From Vandiemenella viatica (lineage: Eukaryota; Arthropoda; Insecta; Orthoptera; Morabidae), in contig CM061919.1 in NCBI GenBank assembly GCA_031002005.1, forward strand, positions 33,073,088 to 33,137,087: 64,000 nt of DNA, written 5' to 3'. Every line of letters starts with the position of its first letter. Within the stretch, counting starts at the first letter, position 1. The notes beneath the pieces are model-generated. The model made no database searches. It was given only the letters and a program-made list of their open reading frames with translations, and was not told the DNA's origin. A program made the position numbers and the translations under genes. Shown here piece after piece: positions 55,140-64,000 of this stretch.

Positions 55140-55614
55140 CAAGACTAGTCAAGATGGGAGGAGGGTGAAGAGAGTTGTGAGAGCTGTCAAGGTGTACATT
55201 TGTGAAGAGGCATTGAAAAATGCTGACCGAAAAAATTAGGAAATGTGCATGGGAGGGAAAAGATGACCATTACCATAAGGTGAGACTCAGTTATATATAT
55301 AAGGTTGAAGGAAGAATTTTTTTCGTAGGTAAGGGGGCTAGGGACTTGAATAAACTACCAACAGAGATGATGAACAATTTACCAATAACACTGAAAGAAT
55401 TTTAATTTGAAACTTGTAGAGGGAAAAAGTAGGCAGTTACAAGGAAGGGGAAAAATGGGTGTGTAAGTAAATTGCCACTGGAGAGTGCACTCCAACACAA
55501 TTAAATTACATGGTTTAGCCATAAGAGTTTATTGAAGTGGTTCTCTACCAAATTCTTTTGTTAGTTACTTTGTTAATAATTCATATTTTGTGTTGGAACT
55601 TCTTATTTTTTTTC

Positions 55615-56450
55615 TGTCATCAGTCTGTCAACTGGTTTGATGCAATCCTCCATCCTTGCGCCAACTACTTCATATCAGCATACACCTTACAACCTACGTC
55701 CTCAATTATCTGCTTCATTTATTCTAATCTCTGTCTTCCTCTGCAGTTCTTACCTTTGACTGTTTCCTCCACTAACAAATCAACCAATCCTGCATGTCTC
55801 AAAATAGGACATAACATTCTGTCTCTTTTTTCACTAAGACTCTTCCACAAACTACTTTCCTCACCCATCATTTCCAAAACTCGTTCATTTTGTACTTAAT
55901 CTGTCCACTTAATTTTCAGCATCGTTCTACATCCTCCCATTTCATATACTTCAATTTTCATTCTTTCTGCTATTTCTAAAGCCCATGCTTCACTACCATA
56001 AAGTAATGTGCTACACACATAGAGTTTTAAAAAGTTCTTTCTGAAACCTTGATCAATATTTGAAATTAAAAGATTTCTCTTTTTCATGAAGCCCCTTTTT
56101 GCTAGTGCTATTCTGCTTTCAACATCATTTCTGCTTCAGCCATCAGTTGTAATTTTACTTCTCAAGTAGCAAAATTCATTTACTTCTCCTATTGCATCCA
56201 ATCCAAATTTTATATTTAATCTACTATTATTTACATCATTTCTAATACGTTTCATCTCTTTTGTCTTGCTTCAGTTTATATTTAGTCCAAAATCTTCCTT
56301 CCGTATTTTGTTCATGACAGTCAATAACTACTCAATATCCTCAGCCTGTTCTGCTAACAAGACAATGTCATAAGCAAATTGTAGCATACTGATCTTTTCT
56401 TCTTGAACACTTATGCCACATTCATACTTTTCTTTCACTTCCTTCTAACA
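55615..56450 (-). pseudogene. RTE-like LINE reverse transcriptase C-terminal fragment
   Basis: The minus strand gives INWSKTKTMKISK-like sequence (56280), FCYLRSKITTDG (56170), RNDVESRIALAKRGFMKKRN (56120), LYVCSTLLYGSEAWAL (56010) and ERMKIEVYEMGGCRTMLKIK (55950). It is then the NERVLEMMG-like end, and a 3' end near 55620. This order (KTK, YLGS-ITxDG, SRI-AK-AF, LYGSE-W, E-WC-RM-KI-W) is typical of RTE-type insect LINEs. Several stops; 5' truncated. Confidence 0.75.
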
Positions 56451-56595
56451 TTCCATGCTCTGACTCATAGAATGTTTCTATCAGTTCTGATGACTCCTCC
56501 CTGAGAAGTCCCTGGAAAACTGATTGGTGGACTATTTTACCTCTGGAATATTTTACCCAAGAAGATTTTTTTTACTTATTACTTTACAACTCATT

Positions 56596-56768
56596 GATGT
56601 CTTGGACATTAGAGGTGGGATGGGACTGGGGAAGGAAGCCTACTGGTATTTGCCTGAAGTGACTTGGGGAAACATGGAAAACCCAAATCAGGATGCCCGG
56701 ATGGGGATTTGAACTAACATCTTCCCGAATACAAGGGCAGAGCGTTAGCCGCTTACCCACCTCACTCG
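56596..56768 (-). mobile_element. tRNA-headed SINE (family S), copy 4
   Basis: Minus strand starts ACCGAGTGAGGTGGGTAAGCGG and has B box GTTCAAATCCCC and the GGTTTTCCATG body. More diverged than copies 1 and 2. Confidence 0.8.
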
Positions 56769-56809
56769 GTACCCAGGAAGAAGCTATCATACAATATGTA
56801 ATTTAAGGG

Positions 56810-56995
56810 GATTACATGGCCTTGGGATACCCTTTGCGTCTTTAATGCAGTGGCTTCGAGTTGCCTTCTGCATCCCCATGCCATTGATATTTTCTGATTC
56901 ATCTGCCTTTAGGGGCTATTTCCAACCCGTAGGGAAAGAGGGTGGCCAGGACTGCTACCCTATCTTCCGCCCTCCTTAAGGAGGCTGTTGGAAAA
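56810..56995 (+). repeat. Dispersed-repeat-like segment
   Basis: Phrases such as GAGTTGCCTTCTGCATCCCC and TCTGCCTTTAGGGGC have the look of a short non-autonomous repeat; a weak echo occurs at 600-650. Class unknown. Confidence 0.3.
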
Positions 56996-56999
56996 CAGT

Positions 57000-58995
57000 G
57001 GCTGACTCCTTATACAGGGAATCTTTTAATTGCCAGAACTTCATCCATTCTTACTAAGGTTCTTTTGAACACTAGTAACAAAATGAGCTGTTATTTTTTC
57101 CCATTATTTATTGAGGTTAAGATTGTTTTATAATTTTCATAAATTCCTTGTTCAACTCTGGTTTCCATTATCATCTGATGTCATTGAATGTTACTTGGCA
57201 CTTTATATATTTTATATTATTATATTTATATTATATTATTTTATATTAATTTACATATTTTAACTAATTTTGTCCTTATATAATTGTACACAAGAGTATT
57301 GTATTTTTCTTTAGAAGTCATATAATTGTTAAATACATGTGGCTTTAACTTTGACTATCCTACAGTACCTTATGCCAGTTTGACTTTAAACTTATTTATT
57401 TTCTGATACAAAACAAACTCTATAGATTTAAAATAAATAGCTTAAGGCCTTGCTACATTACAACAGTTAGAAAGCTTACTATCTATTTTAAAATGTGTGA
57501 TGTTGGCTATGACTCTACATCACTGAAAGAAGAACAGATTGCCACCACAGATTACAGTACATCACATATGAACACACCTTAATGAGGTACCCACCAAAGA
57601 TCAAACTTCAGTACAGATGAACTCACAGATTGAACTACAATACAAATGATCTCGCCACCCTTTGAATTCTGTTAATATTTCTTTCTATGAAAGTTTATAT
57701 ATTTATTTATTTCTTCAGTTTTCTAAAATGTAATATATTAGAATATGGTGAAAGTTTTAGTGAAACCACTGCATCAAAGATTAACCCTTCCACAAGTATA
57801 AAAAATTATGTATTTTAATTTGCAATAAATATTATGAAAATACTGCATTAAAAACATTTACACTTTGTTAGTAGAAGAAATCAAAGGGAAAATGCATTAC
57901 TGCACACACCAAGGTCTGCACAGATGAAGCAGCTGGAAAATACTAGCCAAATCTAATTTAGGTTGGTAATATTGGTACCAATGGAAGGAAGGAACTGCTG
58001 TGAGGCAATATTTATATGGATAGAACAGATAAAATACACCCAACTCTCACCAAAGCTGAAGGGAGGAGGGCAGCAGCAACACAAAACAACACACAAAAAC
58101 AGAAAAAACAATATTTCGGGTAAACACCCTTTTTCAAGTTAGAAGTACCTGGCTGAGCTTGCGCAAGCACTACGTTCAATGCAGCCCTCATAGAATGGTT
58201 AGGTTGGTAATAGTTATTTTATTCAGAATAAAATAAATTATTATTTCAGCATTGAGAGCACAGTGCTTATCAGAAAGAGAACTTAATTTTTTTAGTGGAA
58301 TGTTTTGCAGCATCTGTGGAGGATGCAATTACTCATACCAGATAGGTGATTATCCAAATCATAAATGATGTTTAACATTTTTCTTGTAACTGTTCTATTC
58401 CTTCCAAACATCAGACAGAGATTGGCTGGACAGATGGCAAAGAAAAAGCAGGAAATCAATTATAGGTGGCTATATATACTATGTTATCTTAAAAAATCTC
58501 AGCCATTGATTGACAGCAAACCTGGAAGCAAAATATGAAATGTAGAATTTCATTAAAAAATTGGTGTTCATCATTATCTTCAAACAAATTTATTTGTGCC
58601 AAGATATTTTGTAAGTCAATAGAAATTAAGATTAAGGGCATCCCACGCTATAGAGAACTTTTTGGATAGGGTATTAAAATAATGTAACAACTAAATCTCT
58701 AGAAAGTGCTTGTTTCATGCAACCAAACTGTTTGAAAATTTAAGTTGGAAAAAATATTTTTTGATAATGCAGAAGTGTTGAATACCAGCATCAAACGACA
58801 ACGATCTGTTATCAACTACACATACCATTTGTAGAATCATCAACCATTTAAGTGCAAGGATGTTTAAAAGCAAATGTAACATGTGAAATAGTGCTTTGCT
58901 GATATGGACAGATGTGTCACAGACCTTGGAGTCCATTGTCCTCTATATGAAAATTATCTGCACCCAGGAATTCTCTGACAATTCAATTAAAGTTG
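57000..58995. other. No gene recognised
   Basis: AT-rich stretch. 58030-58110 (CACCCAACTCTCACCAAAGCTG) is the third copy of the repeat seen at 31640 and 42360. No exon with convincing splice sites was found. Confidence 0.4.
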
Positions 58996-59014
58996 CAAAA
59001 TTCTAAAATAAAGA

Positions 59015-59244
59015 TTTTTTATTTATTTATCTGCTTAATTTCTCTCTAACAGTGAGGTCTTTAGAGGCGGAAAAGGATGGGGGGTAAGGAATGGGAAGGA
59101 GTTCGGCCATGGCCTTTTTGAAGGAAGCATCCCGGCATTTGCCTGGAGTGATTTGGGAAACCATGGAAAACCCAAATCTGGATGCCCAGACGGGGATTCG
59201 AACTGCCGTCCTCCTGAATGTGAGGCGAGAACGCTAGCCTTTTT
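59015..59244 (-). mobile_element. tRNA-headed SINE (family S), copy 5
   Basis: Full body on the minus strand with B box GTTCGAATCCCC. The head is truncated at GGCTAGCGTTCTCGCC. A 15-bp flank pair ATTCTAAAATAAAGA / ATTCTGAAATAAAGA (59000-59014 and 59245-59259) is the target duplication. Confidence 0.88.
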
Positions 59245-59279
59245 ATTCTGAAATAAAGAGATATAATTGTTGTATCCCC

Positions 59280-59650
59280 AGATAGAGAAGAAAAGTCAAT
59301 GAAGTATTTTACTGGAAATGGGAGAAGAGGGTCCAAACCAGATGAGGGGCTTCTCCAAACAAGTAGAAATGACTGGGCTAAAAAATTATAAACTGATGCA
59401 GCATATATTGTAAAGGAACTTAGAAGGATGAAAGAGAATAAAGTGGCCAGTATGGACAATTTTACTACAGTGTGTTAACGATAGGTGGATTTAGTTTTGT
59501 ACCTTACTTGTAAGATTTGTTAGTTTACGTCTGGTGACTTTTGTTTAAAAGACGAATGAAAAGTTTTATAGTGGTAGAGGCAAAGGAGGTCACAAATTAC
59601 AGGCTGATAAGTTTTTAGTGATCCTGTCATGCTGAGCAGTAAGGCGCTAA
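59280..59650 (+). pseudogene. LINE reverse transcriptase N-terminal fragment
   Basis: KELRRMKENKVASMDNFTT (59408), then relics of LTCKI and DEWKSFIVVEVKGG-type sequence around 59550. This matches the fingers start (LK-NKAAGMDGI...W-SIIVPIFKKG). Very short and decayed. Confidence 0.5.
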
Positions 59651-60005
59651 TGGAAAGGCAACCAGCGATTTCCGTGGGTGCACTGCCTCTGCTCAGAGTA
59701 ACCTTATAGGTTGACCACTGTTAAGGTATGAATGATTATCATTTTACTAAATCTGAATATAAAATAAGCTATTGCATATTTACAGATCTACTGACACATC
59801 ACATGACATTCATCCAATGTCATATATAAATTATGTATGCTGTATGTAGAAAGAATATATAACTGAAACTGATAAATGTTATCCTGTGTTCTGCAGCTAC
59901 CCTGAGGTTATAGCTCCAACTCATGCATTGATACCGAACGTCCAAATTAATGAAAGTGGGGAGAAAGTATGTTAGGATTAGCATCTTCAAACCTAAACAG
60001 AGCCT

Positions 60006-60212
60006 ATTATATTGGTTCTCTGGGTGGAGCTGTGTCGATTTATTAAAACCTAAAGTTTCTGCCATCTTATTGTGGCTTTCATCAGAGTTCTCTGATGAAA
60101 GCCACAGTAAGATGGAGTCATTAGAGTTCTCTGATGAAAGCCACAGTAAGATGACAGAAACATTAGGTTTTAATAAATCGACGCGGCTCCACCCGGAGAA
60201 CCAAAATAATAC
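60006..60212. mobile_element. Foldback element 2 with internal repeat
   Basis: Inverted arms start ATTGGTTCTCTGGGTGGAGC and, on the other side, end GCTCCACCCGGAGAACCAAAAT. Each arm is about 85 nt. The centre holds two direct copies of TTCTCTGATGAAAGCCACAG (60089 and 60127). Each has CTGATGA, and the last is followed by GAAAC, as in a hammerhead core. No target duplication was defined. Confidence 0.75.
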
Positions 60213-60586
60213 ATACAGTCACAGCGGAAGCCTTTGTAATCACTAAACACAGCCTGTCTGTTAGGAATACTGAGAGACTATTCAGTGAACTTACGTCTTT
60301 ATCTATGTTCATATCCAACCATAGCTTGTTCAGTAAGTCATTATTAAGCCCCGGATTCTTAGGTTCAAACCTATTTTGTTTCCAACCTACTATTCTCAAA
60401 ATATTAATTTTCTTTTTCGTCTTTTGTATAAACTAATAATATTTGTAAATTTAATAGGCCCTAAAAGTACATAATTTTTATTTCATGACCTAAAATGACC
60501 TTGTTCAGTTTTCAGAGCCTAGAAGGAACTATTTCAATGTACTGAGCCAGTCTGAGTGTAATTTTGTTACTTAAATAAAACAAATG

Positions 60587-60967
60587 ACCGGGCAGATTAG
60601 CTCAGTGGTACGAGCCGTGGGTGAGTAATGTGGACTTGGAAGACACCCTGGATTCAAACCCCACCATCGACTGTTCTGAAATGGTATTCCGTGGTTTTCC
60701 TTTTCACCTCTAGGCAAATGCCAGAACACTGTCTTATTGACAGGTTACGGCTGCTTCCTTTTCCCCCTTCCTTATCAAAAATTTCGTTTCCTTCTTCTAC
60801 ATCAATCCAAGTTAATGTCACCTGGCTAGGCACCATCCCTAGCCGTATCTATTACTACATGAATCTTAAGCTCAATGACACTTCAAATGTAAGTGGTGAA
60901 GGAATGATCCCTCGCAGAGTCCGAGGGTGAAGCCGAACTTGGAGGGTAAACAGACTACGTTTCCGTG
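60587..60967 (+). mobile_element. tRNA-derived SINE, 381 bp
   Basis: The head GGGCAGATTAGCTCAGTGG holds an A box; the B box is GATTCAAACCCC near 60650. The long body shares TGGTTTTCC and AGGCAAATGCC with family S but differs otherwise. A perfect 11-bp duplication TAAAACAAATG flanks it (60576-60586 and 60968-60978). Confidence 0.9.
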
Positions 60968-61566
60968 TAAAACAAATGGGTATACTTTAAAATCGGAATA
61001 ACTATTCACCACAATATTAAATGATCTGTCTTATCCTCATTGTTGATGGTAACATTGAGAAAAGCTGTAACAATGCAGTGTGGCAACTTCACATTATTAT
61101 AAAGGCTTACATTCAGTGGAAACAAATCGACAAAGCAAGTTTCAAACATAGCATGTTAAACGTTAACAATCTCCCCTTTCTGAGAATTTAATAGTTGGAC
61201 ATCATCATCGTTTAGTGGTAACATGGAAGTTAAAACATTGTGGTAGGCCTACATATTTTTAGGGCCTAAACAGAAATTCTCAAGAAGTAGTCTCCTGCGA
61301 AAGTGAATTGGAATGTATAAGAACTTTCCTACAGATGGTACAATTATATAATGCCAAGCATCTACAAAACCAGTAAGTTTAATTATTTTTATATAGGTAT
61401 ATCTTTTATAATTTTTAAAAATAAATTAGATTTGATTTGTTTTCATTTATAAGGTAACATAAAATGGTAGAGTCTAGACTGCTGGATGAAATTTTATAAT
61501 ATTAACTGGGTGTTATCTGGTGTGTTATATTCAGGCGGACTCTTTTTATTTTTGCCTTCTATATAG

Positions 61567-62876
61567 GTGCCTGCAGAAAAACAATCCCACGTGCTACAGC
61601 AACAGAATTCAGCAAATGTTACCAGGAGAAATGCTTCCAAACAGAAGCAGAATTTCATTACAAGTTCAAAGCTGGGGGCAGAAGATTCTTTTAACCTGCA
61701 TTTGTGTGAAGCTCTCACTGCTAGTAATATAACAGTTGCAACCCTTCAGAATGCAGTCCTGATAACTTTTTTGGAAGAATTTTGTAACAGAAAAATACCA
61801 GATGAATCCACATTAAGAAAGAATTACTTGCCTCAGCTGTATGAGAAAACCATGGAAAAGAATGGGTGGACATTGCTGACCACTTCATCTGGTTAAGTGT
61901 AGCTATGGCAGATACATAGCCAGTGTTGTTGTGGGCAAGCTCACATGTGAGGAACCTAGAATACCCCATGTCATTATGTACAGAGAACTTCCAATGACAA
62001 ACCACTCTACTGTGGCAATTGCTGTAAGGAATGCATTAAGGGTGTTGTGGCCAGATGCAGAATACAAGGGCAAGTTGCAATTGTTGGTGACAGACAGTGC
62101 AGTTAATATTATAAAAGCAGGGGAGTGTTTGAAGGCTTTCCATCCCTGAATGGCCCATGTCACCTGCCTAGCTCATGGGCTCCAGCGAGTAGCTGAAAAA
62201 ATTCGGGAACAGCACCCTGTAGTTAACAAGATAATTTCTTCATTGAAGATTATATTCCTGAAAGCACCAATTGAGTAGTTACTTTCAGGGAAAATCTTCC
62301 TTCAATACCCATCCCTCTCGAACAAGTAGTGACAATGATAGGGGACCCGACTCTGAGTCGCAATATATTATGCAGAAAACTACGAGAGCATCACGGAGGT
62401 CGTCGATGCATTAGATGAAAGTGAAGCTATTGTTATAGTAAATGCAAAGAAAGTGTTGCACTCAGTACCAGCTATACTGGAGTTGACCTATATAAAGAAA
62501 CATTTTTACTACCTAAAATTTTCAAGCAAGAAGTTGGAAGGAGGCACTCTACAGTTGACAGAAACACTTCAAATCATCCAAGAAAAAAGAACCAAAGTGG
62601 CTACTGGACCAGTTGGGTTATCTGTAACTAAGAAGCTGGAGGCTGTTTCAGCCCATAGCCCAGATTTCAAGAGGATGGAACAAATAGACCGTGTTCTCTC
62701 TGGAACAAGAAATACTGCCTTGGAATCCTAAGGAAATTGCTGATATGAAGTTCGCACCTCTTACCTCATATGAGGTGGAGCATAGTTTTTCTGCATTAAA
62801 GAGAATTTTAATGGAAGAGAGAAGAGGTTTTACTCCTGAAAATCTCAAAATATTTCATTGTTCAGTGTCATATTAG
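61567..62876 (+). pseudogene. hAT transposase remnant, CGG-triplet-repeat-binding-protein-1-like
   Basis: Plus-strand pieces in order: FNLHLCEALTASNITV then FCNRKIPDESTLRKNYLPQL (61700-61845); NHSTVAIAVRNALRVLWPDA (62000); LLVTDSAVNIIKAGECLKAF (62085, catalytic Asp region); HVTCLAHGLQRVAEKIRE (62158); IIFLKAPIE; a YYAENYESI relic (62370); and finally KFAPLTSYEVEHSFSALKRI (62745), the C-terminal dimerisation block. This order matches the transposase family that gave rise to CGGBP1. At least five stops or shifts. The N-terminal BED-type finger was not located. Confidence 0.75.
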
Positions 62877-62899
62877 AAGTTTTAAATGAGTGGTTTACA

Positions 62900-63855
62900 A
62901 TCCACAACAAATACAAAATGTTTTGAACATAATATTGGTTTATGTTGCATGTTTTAATGTGAACAAGCAATGTCATGTTAGAAGTTTTTAAGGAGTACTT
63001 GACAATAAAGTCATCATGTTTTTAACACTATGGCAGTATATACTGCGTGTTTTAAATTTTATTTCCCTTACAATCCTAAATCAGAATTTTAAAAACCTAT
63101 AAATGTCTAAAACAAGAATTGAATAAACCTAAATTTGTTTTTTTATATCCTAATAATCATTATTAGTCATTTTCAATTTTCAGTGTATAGGCATCATTAA
63201 TGGCGAGGCTCGTTAAGCTTCATCTAACTGATCATCCAGTGATGTCTGAGACAAATGTGTAACACATGTAAGAGAATGAATGTAACCCTTGGCAATGGTA
63301 TTATGTTAATTTCATGACTCCATGCTAGGAAGGAGGGGATGAACTAAAATCCAATAATGGTCCTCTCTGATGCAGTAACTAAGCTTACAAGATTTCTGTT
63401 GCTTAGTAACTACTGGTTTGATCATCAGTGTTTTGCTTAAGTGGCAGACATAATTCCTACCTTGACTCAACTATGCATGCTCACGTGTCCTCCAATTGGA
63501 GTTAGGAAATTCTTGTGCACTAACAAATTGACAACCATAGATGTCATTGTACGTTTGATGAATTAAGGGAGAGATTGCTATACAATCTCATCAGAAATGT
63601 GTGCAAGGTATGAAACAAGTTGTTAAATTAGACACTAATACTAATGTGGATATTACTGAACCGTATGAAACACATTTTGGATGAAATGAACAAGGGAGGC
63701 CAATATGATAATGTAACACTACATCATTTCAATGGTGTTATTTACTAGCTAAAAGCTTTGTGGTGGCCTGTGAAGTTTGTTAATAAAAAATATGATATGG
63801 AAAATGCACAAAGGCTTAATGTGGTGCTAGTTGGCCTCATCGAATAAATATATTA
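62900..63855. other. No gene recognised
   Basis: AT-rich. The segment 63750-63835 echoes phrases at 33790 and 43250 (GGCTTAATGTGGT), an old dispersed repeat. Confidence 0.4.
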
Positions 63856-63859
63856 CATA

Positions 63860-64000
63860 CGAGGGGCATTTTTTTCAACTTCTGATTGCACAGCATAGAG
63901 ACCAGACGAGTGGCAGATGAGTGATGTGCACATTAGACAATTACGCATCTCCCCTACTGCACACTCTCTTGTTGCCGCATTTGTGACTTCATTATGTGCC
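63860..64000. mobile_element. Possible mariner-like end at window edge
   Basis: CGAGGGGCATTTTTTTCAACTT follows a TA and resembles the start of the mariner inverted repeat at 17914 (CGAGGCATGTTTCTT). The rest lies outside the window, so this is tentative. Confidence 0.35.

Larger units (their letters stand above)
47760..55530 (+). mobile_element. Old composite LINE (LINE E) carrying three later insertions
   Basis: Plus-strand LINE remnants run through the whole interval in correct order: an esterase-like ORF1, endonuclease, RT fingers, palm, thumb and C-terminus. They are interrupted by a solo LTR (49741-50414), a foldback (50803-51022) and LINE F (about 51763-55139). The parent is highly mutated, which fits its being the oldest layer. 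Confidence 0.75.
60440..63200 (+). mobile_element. hAT-family transposon remnant (CGGBP1-like type), limits approximate
   Basis: Transposase remnants at 61560-62880 are flanked on both sides by AT-rich sequence with CCTAAA/TTTAGG-like subterminal motifs (60465-60500, 61245-61270 and 63085-63140). Exact inverted repeats and an 8-bp duplication were not found. A SINE lies within the left part. Confidence 0.5.

Overview
This window is eukaryotic, AT-rich, and consists almost entirely of interspersed repeats. The only host-gene sequence I can support is one spliced exon of a short-chain dehydrogenase (retinol dehydrogenase 11/12-like) at 46483-46575. The repeat mix suggests an insect with a large genome, most likely polyneopteran (orthopteran, stick insect or cockroach type). 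It includes CR1/L2-like and jockey-like LINEs, a Penelope-like element, tRNA-headed SINEs, mariner, hAT and P-like DNA transposons, a Helitron and gypsy-like LTR derivatives. The taxonomic call is inference; no species can be named from the sequence.

Layout. 0-4 kb: edge of a decayed LINE, then a structurally complete but pol-less LTR element on the minus strand (LTR, primer site, gag-like ORF, polypurine tract, LTR). 5-12.5 kb: a CR1-like LINE (minus) abutting a Penelope-like element (minus). A 3.3 kb Helitron splits the Penelope element exactly between A and T, and the Helitron itself carries a solo LTR. 12.5-15.8 kb: a second gag-only LTR element. 16-20.8 kb: a decayed jockey-like LINE (plus) interrupted by a mariner. 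20.9-28.4 kb: a third gag-like LTR derivative whose leader and LTR were hit three times by one P-superfamily-like element, each copy with an 8-bp target duplication and a THAP-type first exon. 28.9-29.6 kb: one palindromic MITE nested inside another.

30-33 kb: an L2/CR1-like LINE (plus) interrupted by a 318-bp hAT MITE, followed by an unexplained 113-codon open frame. 35.4-37.9 kb: a hAT element with recognisable transposase and a tiny relative beside it. 38.7-43.1 kb: LINE fragments and a TTAA-flanked inverted-repeat element. 43.4-46.2 kb: a CR1-like LINE carrying a SINE, directly upstream of the dehydrogenase exon. 47.7-55.5 kb: one old LINE containing, in order, a solo LTR, a 220-bp foldback element and a second, near-complete LINE. 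55.6-64 kb: an RTE-like LINE fragment, SINEs, a second foldback and a hAT transposase remnant of the CGG-binding-protein-1 type.

How the pieces fit together. In at least six places, removing the younger insertion and one copy of its target duplication restores the reading frame or sequence of the older element. Insertion order can therefore be read directly. The most unusual signals are the three P-like copies with a THAP exon, the repeat module they share with the unrelated Helitron, and the foldback units with hammerhead-like motifs. No bacterial features, CRISPR arrays, rRNA or functional tRNA genes were seen.
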